The position numbers were made by a program, and so were the translations under genes. Below the pieces are notes generated by a model. The model did not search any database. It was not told where the DNA came from and was given only the letters and a program-made list of their open reading frames with translations. A stretch of 64,000 bases of DNA from NCBI GenBank assembly GCA_963806455.1, contig CAWDXZ010000007.1, positions 1 to 64,000 on the forward strand. The letters are read 5' to 3'. This DNA is from Bog-756 sp963806455 (GTDB taxonomy: Bacteria > Actinomycetota > Acidimicrobiia > Acidimicrobiales > RAAP-2). This document shows, piece after piece, positions 9,572 to 18,020 of this stretch (position 1 is the first letter of the stretch; every line of letters starts with the position of its first letter).

Positions 9572-10563
9572 GTGAGGGGAACGGGCGTCTCGCCGACGAT
9601 CCGGCCGATGAGACTCGGGCCGTCGCCGCCCTCGCCCTCGGTGACCAGACGGTGCGAGAGGCAGGCCACCGCCACGGCCTGGACGTCCTGGGGCGTCACG
9701 TAGCCCCGGCCGCTGAGCACGGCGAACGCCTGGGAACTGCGGATGAGGGAGATGCCCGCCCGGGGGCTGGCCCCGAGGCGCACCGTGCCGGTGGTGCGGG
9801 TGGCCCGCACCAGCGCCACGGCGTAGTCGGCCACCGCCGCCGCCACCCGCACCGAGGCGGTGGCCTTGATCACCCGGTCCCACTGGACGGGGTCGGAGAC
9901 CGGAACCAGCGTGTCGAGGGCGTACCGGCCGCCGCGGTGGAGCACCAGGCGGGCCTCGACGTCGGCGTCGGGATAGCCGATCTCGGTCGACAGTCCGAAC
10001 CGGTCCAGCTGGCTCTCGACCAGGGGATAGGTACCGAGCTGACCGACCGGGTTCTGGGTGCCGATGACCAGGTGGGGACGGGGCAGGGGCCACGACTCGC
10101 CGTCCACGCTGACCTGCTGCTCCTCCATGGCCTCGAGCAGCGCCGACTGGGTCCGGGGCGGCGTGCGGTTGAGCTCGTCCAGCAGCACGACATGGGCGAA
10201 GACGGGGCCGGGCCGGAAGTCCCACGTGCCGGTGTCGGGGGAGAACACGGTGACGCCGGTGACGTCGGAGGGGAGCAGATCGGGATGGCCCTGCACCCGC
10301 GACAGCTGGACGCCCAGGGCGGTGGCGAGAGCCCGGGCCAGCACGGTCTTTCCCACGCCCGGCACGTCCTCGATCAGGAGGTGGCCCCCGGACATGGCGG
10401 CCACGACGGCGATGGTGACCGCCCGCGGCGTCCCGAGGAGCACGGCCGACAGGGCATCGTGGACGTTCCTCGCCACCGCCACCGCTTCCTCCACGGAGAC
10501 GGCGGTCCCCACCGCCGTGGACGGGTCGGCTCCCACCGTTCCGATGTCCGTGCCCGTGCTCAT
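9568..10563 (-). CDS. moxR: MoxR family AAA+ ATPase
   Basis: Chaperone-like AAA+ ATPase of 331 residues. It has Walker A in EDVPGVGKTVLARA, Walker B in VVLLDELNR, sensor 1 in VIGTQNPVGQLG and sensor 2 in GASPRAGISL. The start is set at ATG 10563 because AGGGGA lies at good distance; an in-frame ATG at 10584 would add seven residues. First gene of the moxR-DUF58-transglutaminase operon; MoxR proteins typically remodel or insert cofactors into vWA-linked complexes. Confidence 0.92.
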   Translation of the reverse strand: MSTGTDIGTVGADPSTAVGTAVSVEEAVAVARNVHDALSAVLLGTPRAVTIAVVAAMSGGHLLIEDVPGVGKTVLARALATALGVQLSRVQGHPDLLPSDVTGVTVFSPDTGTWDFRPGPVFAHVVLLDELNRTPPRTQSALLEAMEEQQVSVDGESWPLPRPHLVIGTQNPVGQLGTYPLVESQLDRFGLSTEIGYPDADVEARLVLHRGGRYALDTLVPVSDPVQWDRVIKATASVRVAAAVADYAVALVRATRTTGTVRLGASPRAGISLIRSSQAFAVLSGRGYVTPQDVQAVAVACLSHRLVTEGEGGDGPSLIGRIVGETPVPLT

Positions 10564-10704
10564 GCGTTCCCCTGCTCCCTGCACTCGCCCGTCGGCGGAA
10601 CGTCATCGCCGAGCCTGGTACCCCATCCACCCTAGGCGTTGCCGGTGCGCCGGTTCAATGCCCGGGGCTGGGAGAACGCGGTCCGGGGCCTCTGGTGGCC
10701 CGGC

Positions 10705-12174
10705 TCAGAAGTCGAGGGCGGACAGCTCGGGGATGGCGCCCTCGGCCCGGACCCGGGCCTCGAGCCAGCGGGACCGCCTCGCCCCCCGTTCGCCGTCGCC
10801 GGTCTCCGGTTCGAGCATTTCCCGGGGGCTCCACGCCGCCGCCACCTGGTCCTCGCCGGCCCAGGTCCCCACGGCCATGCCGGCCAGGTAGGCGGCGCCG
10901 AGCGTGGTGGCCTCGAGCACCGGGGCGATCTCGACCGGCCTGCCGCACGCCTCGGTGAGAGCTCGGGTGAACACCGGGTTGGCCGACATCCCGCCGTCGA
11001 CGCGCAGGGCCTCGACGGCGAGGCCGGAGTCGGCTTCGGCCGCCTCGAGGAGGTCCGCCCCCCGGTGAGCCACCCCCTCGAGCACCGCCCGGACCAGCTC
11101 AGGCCGGCCCGTTCCCCGGGTGAGCCCGGTGACGGTGCCCCGGGCCCCGAAGTCCCAGACCGGTGTGCCCAACCCGAGCAGGGCCGGCACGAACCAGACG
11201 TCGCCGGTGTCGTCGCAGCGCGAGGCCACCTCGGCCGATGCCGGCGCCGTGTCGATGAGGCCGAGGTCGTCGCGGAGCCACTCGACGCACGTTCCCGCCG
11301 ACAGCATGATGGCTTCGATCCCCCAGGTGATTCGCGACTCGCGCTGCCAGGCGATGACCGGGATGGTCCCGGCGGGCCCCCGGCCCGGATGGACCGGCCG
11401 GTCCGTCCCCACGCACTGGTCGAGCATCCCGCCGGTCCCGAAGGTGGCCTTGGCCTGCCCGGGATGGGTGCACCCCTGACCGATGAGGGAGGCCTGCTGA
11501 TCGCCGGCTATGCCGGCGATCAGCGGTTGACCGGGAAGGGCCAGGGCCGGGCCCAGGGCGCCGCTCGAGTCGACGATGACCGGCAGGAGGGAATCGGGGA
11601 TGCGGAGGGTGTCGAGCAACGCCGGATCCCACCCCGCGCCGTCGCCGGCGAGGAGGCCGGTCACGCCGGCATTGGAGGCGTCGGTGACGTGGAGCTGGCG
11701 TTCGGAGAGGGTCCAGGCCACCCAGGTGTCGACGGTGCCGAAGGCCAGCTCGCCGCGCTCGGACCGGGCCCGGTCCGGATCGGCCCAGTCGAGCAGGGCG
11801 GCCAGCTTGGTGGCCGAGGCGTTGGGGGCGACGCGGATTCCCCGGCCTTGGAGCTCGAGGCAGGTCCCGACGGTGCGGAGGTCCTGCCACCCGAGGCCGG
11901 GCCCGACCGGGACGCCTGTCTGCCGGTCCCACAGGATGGTCGATGCCCGTTGATTGGCGATGCCCACCGCTTCGACCGGGCCACCGTCGGCCAGGCTGCG
12001 GGCCGCCACGGCCAGCACCGCCTCGGCCACGGCGCGGGCATCGAATTCGACCAGTCCGGGGAAGGGAGTGTCCGGGAGCACCGGGACGTGGTGGATGTGT
12101 TCGACGGTGCTGTCGGGGCGCACCACCGCCCCCCGCACCCCCGAGGTCCCAACGTCCACCACCAGGATGGTCAC
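10705..12174 (-). CDS. FGGY carbohydrate kinase, glycerol kinase-like
   Basis: ATP-dependent kinase of the FGGY family, 489 residues, most likely phosphorylating glycerol to glycerol-3-phosphate. Visible motifs: VVDVGTSGVRGAVV (phosphate-1), WQDLRTVGTC, DTWVAWTL, AGIAGDQQASLIGQGC, the K-A-T-FGTGGMLDQCVG loop and DGGMSANPVFTRALTEACGRPVE (FGGY C-terminal domain). Context favours glycerol: it follows an AGPS-like flavoprotein and GlpD with four-base overlaps. A related polyol kinase cannot be excluded. The GTG start at 12174 is fixed by the overlap with the upstream stop. Confidence 0.85.
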   Translation of the reverse strand: MTILVVDVGTSGVRGAVVRPDSTVEHIHHVPVLPDTPFPGLVEFDARAVAEAVLAVAARSLADGGPVEAVGIANQRASTILWDRQTGVPVGPGLGWQDLRTVGTCLELQGRGIRVAPNASATKLAALLDWADPDRARSERGELAFGTVDTWVAWTLSERQLHVTDASNAGVTGLLAGDGAGWDPALLDTLRIPDSLLPVIVDSSGALGPALALPGQPLIAGIAGDQQASLIGQGCTHPGQAKATFGTGGMLDQCVGTDRPVHPGRGPAGTIPVIAWQRESRITWGIEAIMLSAGTCVEWLRDDLGLIDTAPASAEVASRCDDTGDVWFVPALLGLGTPVWDFGARGTVTGLTRGTGRPELVRAVLEGVAHRGADLLEAAEADSGLAVEALRVDGGMSANPVFTRALTEACGRPVEIAPVLEATTLGAAYLAGMAVGTWAGEDQVAAAWSPREMLEPETGDGERGARRSRWLEARVRAEGAIPELSALDF

Positions 12175-13697
12175 GGCCAGGGGACCTCGCCGAACGAGCT
12201 CGGAAGGCCCAGCTTGCCGGGGTTGAGGATGCCTCGAGGATCGAGGGCCCGCTTGACTTCGACCAGCACGCCGAAGGCGGGCCCGAGCGCCCGGGGCAGG
12301 AAGCGGCCCCGGTTGACACCGATCCCGTGGTGATGGCTGATGGCCCCACCGGCGGCCAGAGTGGCTTCGGTGACCACGTCCCACGCTCGGCGGTAATAGC
12401 GCTCGCCCCACTCCCGGTCGATCCCCTCCGGGCCACCGGCGCCGTCGGCCGAGGGGGGGCGCCCGGCAAAGGTGAAATAGAGGCACGCCCCATCGGTGTA
12501 GGCGTGGGACTGGTGGGAGGACGCCACCAGTGTGCCCTCGACCCCGCCCAGGGCGTCGAGAACGGACCGGTAGAGGAGGGGAAGCACCGCCCAGCGCGCC
12601 GACACCTCGACGGTGTCGACCACGATGCCCGCCCGCCAGAGGGGGGCGAGGGCCGAGACGTCGTTGCGATGCTCGAGCCAGCGCCCGACCAGTCCCACGT
12701 CGAGTGCGGCGCCGCCGCCGCACTCGTCGTCGACGATGGCCAGGGTGGCGGCCACCAGGCCGGGGTCGGCCTCGTCCAGTACGACGAGCACGTTCGTCTC
12801 CGGATGGTCGAACGACCGCCCCGACTCGGCCTCGTCGTACAGGCGGAGCACAGCCGGCGCCGCGCCGCGGCGGAGAATCCGTCGGCAGGCGTCCAGGCCG
12901 GCGGCGAAGGAGGGGAAGCCGAACGCCCGGCGCCCCTCGCCGCCGGGCACCGGGTGGACCCGGAAGCGGGCCTCGGTGATGACCCCGAGCGTCCCCTCGC
13001 TGCCCACGAAGAGCTGGGTCAGGTCGGGCCCGGTGGCGGCGCGCGGCCCGTGGCCGCCGGTCCTCACCACCCGCCCGTCGGCCAGCACCACCTCGAGCCC
13101 GATGACCATGTCCTCGATCTTCCCGTAGCGGTTGGAGTACTGGCCCGCCCCGCGGCATGCCAGCCAGCCACCCACGGTGGAGAGGTCCATCGACTGTGGC
13201 CAATGGCCGAGGGTCAGCCCGTGGCCCTCCCTCAGGGCGGCCTCCACGTCGGGCCCGAAGGTGCCGGCCCGGAGGTCGGCGGTCAGCGAGTCGCCGTCGA
13301 CCGCGGCCACGCCGGCCAGGCCGCAGAGATCGAGGGCCACCCCGCCGAAGAGCGGGATCGAGGCGCCGCACACCCCGCTCCTCCCCCCGGCCGGGGTGAC
13401 CGGCACGCCCGCCTGGTGGCACAGGGTCAGGACCGCGGCCACCTGGGCGGTGTCGGTCGGTCGGGCCACCAGGGCCGGTCGGGCCGGGACGTCACCCTCG
13501 GCCGCCCAGCCGATGGCGAGCGGCCACCAGTCGCGGCCGGCCTCGGCCCGCTCAGCTTCGGCCTCGGTCACCTCGGCACAGGCGTCGGCCAGTGAGCGGC
13601 GAAGATCCGGGTCCACGGCCACCCGGTGGCCCGACAGGTGGTCGGCGATCCGGTCCGGAGGGCCGTCGATCGGCGTCACCGGCGTCGGTTGGGTCAT
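12171..13697 (-). CDS. FAD-binding oxidase, alkyldihydroxyacetonephosphate synthase (AGPS)-like
   Basis: VAO/PCMH-fold flavoprotein of 508 residues. The FAD domain shows PAGGRSGVCGASIPLFGG and TVGGWLACRGAGQYSNRYGKIEDM; the catalytic half has AYTDGACLYFTFAG (Tyr400) and SHHHGIGVNRGRFLP (His455-457). These motifs follow AGPS rather than glycolate or lactate oxidases. AGPS exchanges the acyl chain of acyl-DHAP for a fatty alcohol, making an ether lipid precursor; flanking glpD and a glycerol kinase supply DHAP/G3P chemistry, as in the mycobacterial glpD1-Rv2251 neighbourhood. Start fixed by an ATGA overlap with glpD. It may instead be an uncharacterised oxidase working with GlpD. Confidence 0.8.
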   Translation of the reverse strand: MTQPTPVTPIDGPPDRIADHLSGHRVAVDPDLRRSLADACAEVTEAEAERAEAGRDWWPLAIGWAAEGDVPARPALVARPTDTAQVAAVLTLCHQAGVPVTPAGGRSGVCGASIPLFGGVALDLCGLAGVAAVDGDSLTADLRAGTFGPDVEAALREGHGLTLGHWPQSMDLSTVGGWLACRGAGQYSNRYGKIEDMVIGLEVVLADGRVVRTGGHGPRAATGPDLTQLFVGSEGTLGVITEARFRVHPVPGGEGRRAFGFPSFAAGLDACRRILRRGAAPAVLRLYDEAESGRSFDHPETNVLVVLDEADPGLVAATLAIVDDECGGGAALDVGLVGRWLEHRNDVSALAPLWRAGIVVDTVEVSARWAVLPLLYRSVLDALGGVEGTLVASSHQSHAYTDGACLYFTFAGRPPSADGAGGPEGIDREWGERYYRRAWDVVTEATLAAGGAISHHHGIGVNRGRFLPRALGPAFGVLVEVKRALDPRGILNPGKLGLPSSFGEVPWP

Positions 13698-15451
13698 CGG
13701 CGTTCCACCGGCGCCGCCGGCACCGGGCCGGCCGCGGCCGCCGCCCCGGTCTCGAGCCCGGCCCGGGCCAGGGTGGCCCGGATGGCCCCGGCATACGCCT
13801 CGGCCTCGGCCGCGATGCGATCCGGGCCCCACCCGAGCTCGGGTCCGATGAGACCGGCCACGTGCGGAGCGGCCGCCGCCGCCGCCCGGGCGTCACGCAG
13901 TGAGGCCCGGGTGCGCCGGTCGAGCACGTCCGGCAGCGTCCGGGCCATCTCCTCCCGTACGGCGTAGACCGCCTCGGCGCCGAGGTAGCGGAGCCCGGGG
14001 ACGAGCGGCTCGAGCAGCTCGGGGCGACCGTCGGCGACCGAGAGCACCGCCGGCGTCTCGGTCCCGTAGCGTCCGGCCAGATGGGCCGCGGCCGCCGCCG
14101 CCTGGTCGGTCGGCAGGTCACGGCCGTCGGCGGCCTCGGCCCGGGCCGGGGCGTGCCCGGCCCGGCCGGCGCCGCGCAGGCGGAGGGCCTTGGTGGCGCT
14201 GCGGACGGCCGGCCGCCCGAGGTCCTTCAGCACCGCGTCCACCGTGTCCTGGGCCATCTTGCGGTAGGTGGTGAGCTTGCCGCCGGTGATGGTCACCAGG
14301 CCGGGGGAGGTGTGCACGGTGTGGCGACGGGACAGGTCGGCCGTGCGGGCGCTCGGAGCGTGCCTGCCGTCGACCGGTGCCAGCAGCGGTCGCAGTCCCG
14401 TCCACAGGCCGGTGATGTCTTCCCTGGTGATGGGTCGGGTCGTCACGGCGTTGGCCGCGTCCAGTATGTAGTCCACGTCCTCGGGCAGGCAGGCCGGATC
14501 GTCGAGGCTGCCGTCCCATTCGGTGTCGGTGGTCCCGAGGTAGACCTGGTCCCCCCAGGACACCACGAAGATCGACCGGTGGTCCTCCTTCACCGGGATG
14601 ACGGCGGCGATGTCACAGGGGAAGGCCGGGTTGGGCACGGTGATGTGGATACCCTTGGCCGGCCGGATGGTGCGGGGGTTGTGCCCCTCGGCCAGGGCCC
14701 GCACCTCGTCGGACCACACCCCGGTGGCGTTGACCACCGTGGCCGCCCGCACGGTGAACGGCTCGCCTCGCACCGGGGTCACCTCGGCGCCGTCGACCCT
14801 CCCGTCCGCGCCCGTGGTGAGGGACGTGGCCGCCACGTGGTTGGCCGCCACGGCGCCGTGGTCGAGGACGGCGGTCCGCAGCACGGCCAGGGTGAGCCGG
14901 GCATCGTCGGCCCGGGCGTCCCAGTAGAGGAAGCCGGCCGCCAGCCGATCGGCCCGGAGGGTGGGCATGTGGGCGAGGGCCTGCTCCCGTGAGATCCGCT
15001 CGTGGCGGCGACCGATACGGACGCCCCCGGTGAGGTCGTAGAGCCACAGGGCCGAGCGGTACACCCGGGCCACGCTGCGGTTGACCACGCCCTCGCGACC
15101 GAAGAGCGGGATGAGAAAGGGGAGCGGGGACACCAGGTGCGGCGCGTTCTCGAGCAGGCGCTGGCGCTCGGCCAGGTTCTCGTAGACGAGGCGGTACTCG
15201 TGCTGTTGGAGGTACCGCAGGCCGCCGTGGATCATCTTGGACGATTTCGACGAGGTGCCCGACGCGAAGTCCTCCCTCTCCACCAGGGCCGTCTTGAGGC
15301 CCCGGCTGGCCGCGTCGAGGGCCACCCCGGCCCCGGTGATCCCTCCGCCGATGACCAGGAGGTCGAACTGCTCTCCGGCCAGTCGCTCGAGCGCTCGATC
15401 CCGGCGGAACCGGCCCGCGCCCGGGTCGGCGACGCCGGTGCGGTTCTGCAT
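13694..15451 (-). CDS. glpD: Glycerol-3-phosphate dehydrogenase (aerobic, FAD)
   Basis: Peripheral membrane flavoenzyme oxidising sn-glycerol-3-phosphate to DHAP with electrons passing to the quinone pool. The 585-residue protein has the FAD fold DLLVIGGGITGAGVALDAASRG, the GlpD signature GTSSKSSKMIHGGLRYLQQHEYRLVYENLAER, IHITVPNP, ITGGKLTTYRKMAQDTVD and the C-terminal DAO_C helical domain. First gene of a three-gene operon (glpD, AGPS-like, glycerol kinase) coupled by four-base overlaps. Divergent from perR; the 131 bp between them carry the tandem PerR-type operator, so glpD might also respond to peroxide. Confidence 0.93.
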   Translation of the reverse strand: MQNRTGVADPGAGRFRRDRALERLAGEQFDLLVIGGGITGAGVALDAASRGLKTALVEREDFASGTSSKSSKMIHGGLRYLQQHEYRLVYENLAERQRLLENAPHLVSPLPFLIPLFGREGVVNRSVARVYRSALWLYDLTGGVRIGRRHERISREQALAHMPTLRADRLAAGFLYWDARADDARLTLAVLRTAVLDHGAVAANHVAATSLTTGADGRVDGAEVTPVRGEPFTVRAATVVNATGVWSDEVRALAEGHNPRTIRPAKGIHITVPNPAFPCDIAAVIPVKEDHRSIFVVSWGDQVYLGTTDTEWDGSLDDPACLPEDVDYILDAANAVTTRPITREDITGLWTGLRPLLAPVDGRHAPSARTADLSRRHTVHTSPGLVTITGGKLTTYRKMAQDTVDAVLKDLGRPAVRSATKALRLRGAGRAGHAPARAEAADGRDLPTDQAAAAAAHLAGRYGTETPAVLSVADGRPELLEPLVPGLRYLGAEAVYAVREEMARTLPDVLDRRTRASLRDARAAAAAAPHVAGLIGPELGWGPDRIAAEAEAYAGAIRATLARAGLETGAAAAAGPVPAAPVERR

Positions 15452-15537
15452 CGGCCAAGACTGCCACAGGTCATCACCGGGGCCACCGCCCGCCGGTCGG
15501 GCGAGCCGGCCGCCCGTCCCGGTCCCGGAACGTGTTT

Positions 15538-15565
15538 ACAACGATTGTTGAAAAACAATGATTGG
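15538..15565. promoter_or_regulatory. Tandem PerR/Fur-type operator
   Basis: Two related 11-base elements, ACAACGATTGT (15538-15548) and ACAATGATTGG (15555-15565), 17 bases centre to centre. The first has dyad arms ACAA/TTGT and the second ACAAT/ATTGG around a G. They lie in an AT-rich island just upstream of the perR ATG, matching the general form of PerR boxes, so autoregulation is likely. Confidence 0.6.
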
Positions 15566-15582
15566 TGATAAACTCGAGCGCA

Positions 15583-16035
15583 ATGAAGACGCCCGACGAG
15601 TTGACCGAGATGTTCCGGTCGAGCGGCCGGAAGGTGACCGCCCAGCGGCAGTGCATCTTCCGGGTGCTCCAGGGGGACGTCACCCACCCCTCGGCCGAGT
15701 CGGTGTACGCCGTGGCCAGACAGGAGATGGAGACGATCTCGCTGAAGACCGTCTACCAGACGCTCCACGACCTGGCCGAGTTGGGGGAGATCGCCCCGCT
15801 CGACCTGGGCACCGGCATGACCCGTTTCGACCCCAACGTGGACGACCCCCATCATCACCTGGTGTGCCGGCAGTGCGGTAGCGTCCGCGACCTGGTGGCA
15901 CCCTTTCCGGAGCTCACCGTTCCCGACGGGGCCGGACACGGTTTCGAGGTCGGGTCGGCGGAGATCGTCTTCCGCGGGCTCTGCCCGGAGTGCCGGGCGC
16001 CGGCACGGCCGGCACGGGCCAGGGCCCGCTCGTAA
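15583..16035 (+). CDS. perR: Fur-family regulator, PerR-like
   Basis: Metal-dependent repressor of 150 residues: winged helix (about 8-80, with THPSAESVYAV and ISLKTVYQTLHDL) and C-terminal dimerisation domain. Candidate PerR regulatory-metal ligands are all present: His35, Asp83 in MTRFD, His90/His92 in HHHLVC, Asp103. The structural zinc site is Cys95-Cys98 and Cys134-Cys137. Asp rather than Glu at the RFD position and a rubrerythrin immediately downstream point to peroxide sensing. ATG 15583 is preferred to upstream TTG/GTG codons, which lie inside the operator. Confidence 0.85.
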   Translation: MKTPDELTEMFRSSGRKVTAQRQCIFRVLQGDVTHPSAESVYAVARQEMETISLKTVYQTLHDLAELGEIAPLDLGTGMTRFDPNVDDPHHHLVCRQCGSVRDLVAPFPELTVPDGAGHGFEVGSAEIVFRGLCPECRAPARPARARARS

Positions 16036-16100
16036 CGGGAAGGCCAGGACCATCGGATGCACCCACCGTCATCAACCAGCCCCACCATGAAAGGAACACC

Positions 16101-16520
16101 GTGCCATCACTGAAGAACAGCAAGACCGAGGCCAATCTCAAAGTGGCGTTCGCCGGCGAGAGCCAGGCAAACCGCCGCTACCTGTACTTCGCCCAGAAGG
16201 CCGACGTGGAGGGTTACCCCGACGTTGCCGCCCTGTTCCGCTCGGTGGCCGAAGGGGAGACCGGGCATGCCTTCGGCCACTTCGACTTCCTCCGCGAGGT
16301 CGGCGACCCGGTGACCGGGGTGCCGGTGGGGCCGACCCAGGACAATCTCAAGTCCGCCATCGAGGGCGAGACCTACGAGTACTCCGAGATGTACCCGGGC
16401 TTCGCCCGCACCGCCCGCGACGAGGGGTTCGAGGAGGTCGCCGAGTGGCTCGAGACGCTGGCCCGTGCCGAGAAGAGCCACGCCGGCCGCTTCACCGAGG
16501 GGCTGGCCTCACTCACCTGA
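16101..16520 (+). CDS. Rubrerythrin-type diiron protein without rubredoxin domain
   Basis: Ferritin-like four-helix protein of 139 residues, probably an NAD(P)H- or redox-partner-dependent peroxidase protecting against H2O2. Predicted diiron ligands: Glu20 (AFAGESQANRRY), Glu53 and His56 (EGETGHAFGH), Glu90 and Glu93 (EGETYEYSEMY), Glu124 and His127 (RAEKSHAGRF). The C-terminal rubredoxin Cys4 domain of classic rubrerythrins is absent. GTG 16101 has AAAGGA at proper spacing. It follows perR by 65 bp, so is probably in its operon. No encapsulin-targeting tail is seen at its C terminus. Confidence 0.9.
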   Translation: MPSLKNSKTEANLKVAFAGESQANRRYLYFAQKADVEGYPDVAALFRSVAEGETGHAFGHFDFLREVGDPVTGVPVGPTQDNLKSAIEGETYEYSEMYPGFARTARDEGFEEVAEWLETLARAEKSHAGRFTEGLASLT

Positions 16521-16559
16521 GCGATGGCGGTCGGCGCATGCAGCTGATGACGGGCGCGA

Positions 16560-16585
16560 CCGGTCCCGGGCCGGCCCGGGACCGG
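16560..16585. repeat. 26-bp perfect palindrome
   Basis: Arms CCGGTCCCGGGCC and GGCCCGGGACCGG meet with no spacer, between the rubrerythrin stop and the DUF3501 start. It could fold as an RNA hairpin attenuating read-through or bind a dimeric protein; there is no U-tract for a classical terminator. Confidence 0.6.
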
Positions 16586-16608
16586 CCCGTTCGGGTCGAG
16601 GGGCTCCG

Positions 16609-17232
16609 GTGAGTACCGCCCATCTCCTCACGCTGGACGACATCTTGGACCAGCGCGCCTACGAGCGTGAGCGGGACGGGTTCCGGGCCAGGGTGATCGC
16701 CGTGAAGAAGCTGCGGCGGATCAGCATCGGCCCGGTCATCACCCTCACCTTCGAGAACCGGATGACCATGCGGTTCCAGATCCAGGAGATGGCCCGGGCC
16801 GAGCGGATGTCCACGGACGCGCAGATCCAGCACGAACTCGACGTCTACAACCGGCTCCTGCCGGCGGCGGGGGAGCTGTCGGCCACCCTGTTCCTCGAGC
16901 TGACCGACGAGGAGCAGCTCCGTCACTGGCTGCCACGGTTGGTCGGGATCGAGCGGGCCTGTCAGCTGCACATCGGCGGCACCGCCGACCGAGGAGGTGA
17001 CATCGTGCCGTCCACCCCGGAACCCGAGCACGAGTCCCACCTGACCCGGGAGGCCACCACCTCGGCCGTGCACTACGTGCGGTTCTCCTTCGACCCGGCC
17101 CGGATCGAGGCGTTCACCGCCGGGCCGGTACGGCTGGTGGTCGACCATCCGGAGTACCCCGACGGCCGTCCCGGTGTCCTCCTCGGCGACGGCACCCGGG
17201 AGGAGCTGGCCGCCGACCTGCGAGGCGCCTAG
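16609..17232 (+). CDS. DUF3501 family protein
   Basis: Cytoplasmic protein of 207 residues matching DUF3501 by its conserved blocks LLTLDDILDQRAYERERDGFR, GPVITLTFENRMTMRFQIQEMARAER, ELDVYNRLLPAAGELSATLF and VHYVRFSF. Function is unknown. DUF3501 genes are commonly found next to rubrerythrin and Fur-type regulators, as here, implying a redox or peroxide role. The GTG at 16609 starts the recognisable family region; the palindrome just upstream may modulate its expression. Confidence 0.82.
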   Translation: MSTAHLLTLDDILDQRAYERERDGFRARVIAVKKLRRISIGPVITLTFENRMTMRFQIQEMARAERMSTDAQIQHELDVYNRLLPAAGELSATLFLELTDEEQLRHWLPRLVGIERACQLHIGGTADRGGDIVPSTPEPEHESHLTREATTSAVHYVRFSFDPARIEAFTAGPVRLVVDHPEYPDGRPGVLLGDGTREELAADLRGA

Positions 17233-17257
17233 ACCCGGGTCGCCGGCCCCACGGCGT

Positions 17258-18019
17258 TCAGTGTCCGGAGAAATCGGGCCGACGGCGCTGCAACGACGCT
17301 TGGATCCCTTCGCGGAAGTCGTCGCTCTCCATCAAGGCCAGCTGCTCGGTCCGCTCATGCTCGACGGCGGCGGCGAACGCCTCGGCCAGCCCGGCCCGCT
17401 GGGTCCGCCTGATCGCCGCCACGGCCAACGGGGCCGACCCGGCGATCTCCCGGGCCAGGGCATGGGCCCCCGCCCGGGGGTCTTCGTCCAATCCGTCGCA
17501 CAGCCCGATCCGGAGAGCCTCGGTGCCGTCCACGCGGCGGCCGGTGAGGAGCATTTCGAGCGCCTTTTGGGGGCCGACGGCACGCGGCAGGGTGACCGAG
17601 AGGCCGAATCCCTGGTGGAGCCCGAGGCGGGCGAAGTTGGCCGAGAACCGGCTGTCGGCCGATGCCGTGCGGAAGTCGGCGGCGAGGGCCAGCCCGAGAC
17701 CTCCCCCCACGGCCGAGCCCTGCACCGCCGCCACCACCGGCACCGGGCTGTCGACCAGGCCCTGGGCGTGGTCGTAGAGCAGCCGCAGCTCGGCCGGGTC
17801 CGGTCCGTCCGACGAGCCGAAGTCGAAGCCGGCGCAGAAGTTTCGTCCTTCGGAGCACAGCACCACCGCTCTCGCCCCCTCGGCGTGGGTCCAGGCGATG
17901 GCCTCGACGACGCCGGCGAGCAACGCGTCGTCGAAGAAGTTGGAGGGTGGCCGGTGGACCTCGACCTCGGCGACGACCCGGTCGTCGAGACGGGCCGTGA
18001 CATCTCCGAACGCCCTCAT
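17258..18019 (-). CDS. Enoyl-CoA hydratase/isomerase superfamily protein (catalytic Glu residues absent)
   Basis: Crotonase-fold protein of 253 residues with the CoA-binding oxyanion-hole segments RNFCAGFDFG and GSAVGGGLGLALAADFR. Relative to mitochondrial hydratase, Glu144 (in GGGCEL) is Gly in GGGLGL and Glu164 (in QPEILLG) is Asn in SANFARLG, so ordinary hydratase chemistry is unlikely; an isomerase, hydrolase or lyase is possible. It lies 51 bp downstream of the encapsulin gene on the same strand, separated by strong hairpins, so co-transcription is uncertain. No encapsulin-targeting tail. Confidence 0.8.
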   Translation of the reverse strand: MRAFGDVTARLDDRVVAEVEVHRPPSNFFDDALLAGVVEAIAWTHAEGARAVVLCSEGRNFCAGFDFGSSDGPDPAELRLLYDHAQGLVDSPVPVVAAVQGSAVGGGLGLALAADFRTASADSRFSANFARLGLHQGFGLSVTLPRAVGPQKALEMLLTGRRVDGTEALRIGLCDGLDEDPRAGAHALAREIAGSAPLAVAAIRRTQRAGLAEAFAAAVEHERTEQLALMESDDFREGIQASLQRRRPDFSGH

Positions 18020-18020
18020 A

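Noticed and set aside
10639..13595. Long plus-strand frames (564 and 550 codons) opposite the glycerol kinase and AGPS-like genes
   Set aside because: Antisense shadows; the minus-strand genes have complete catalytic motifs and coupled starts.
16101..16520. Rubrerythrin as the encapsulin cargo
   Set aside because: Some encapsulins load rubrerythrin-like proteins, but this one ends FTEGLASLT without an LGIG-type tail and is on the opposite strand; the barrel protein has the tail.
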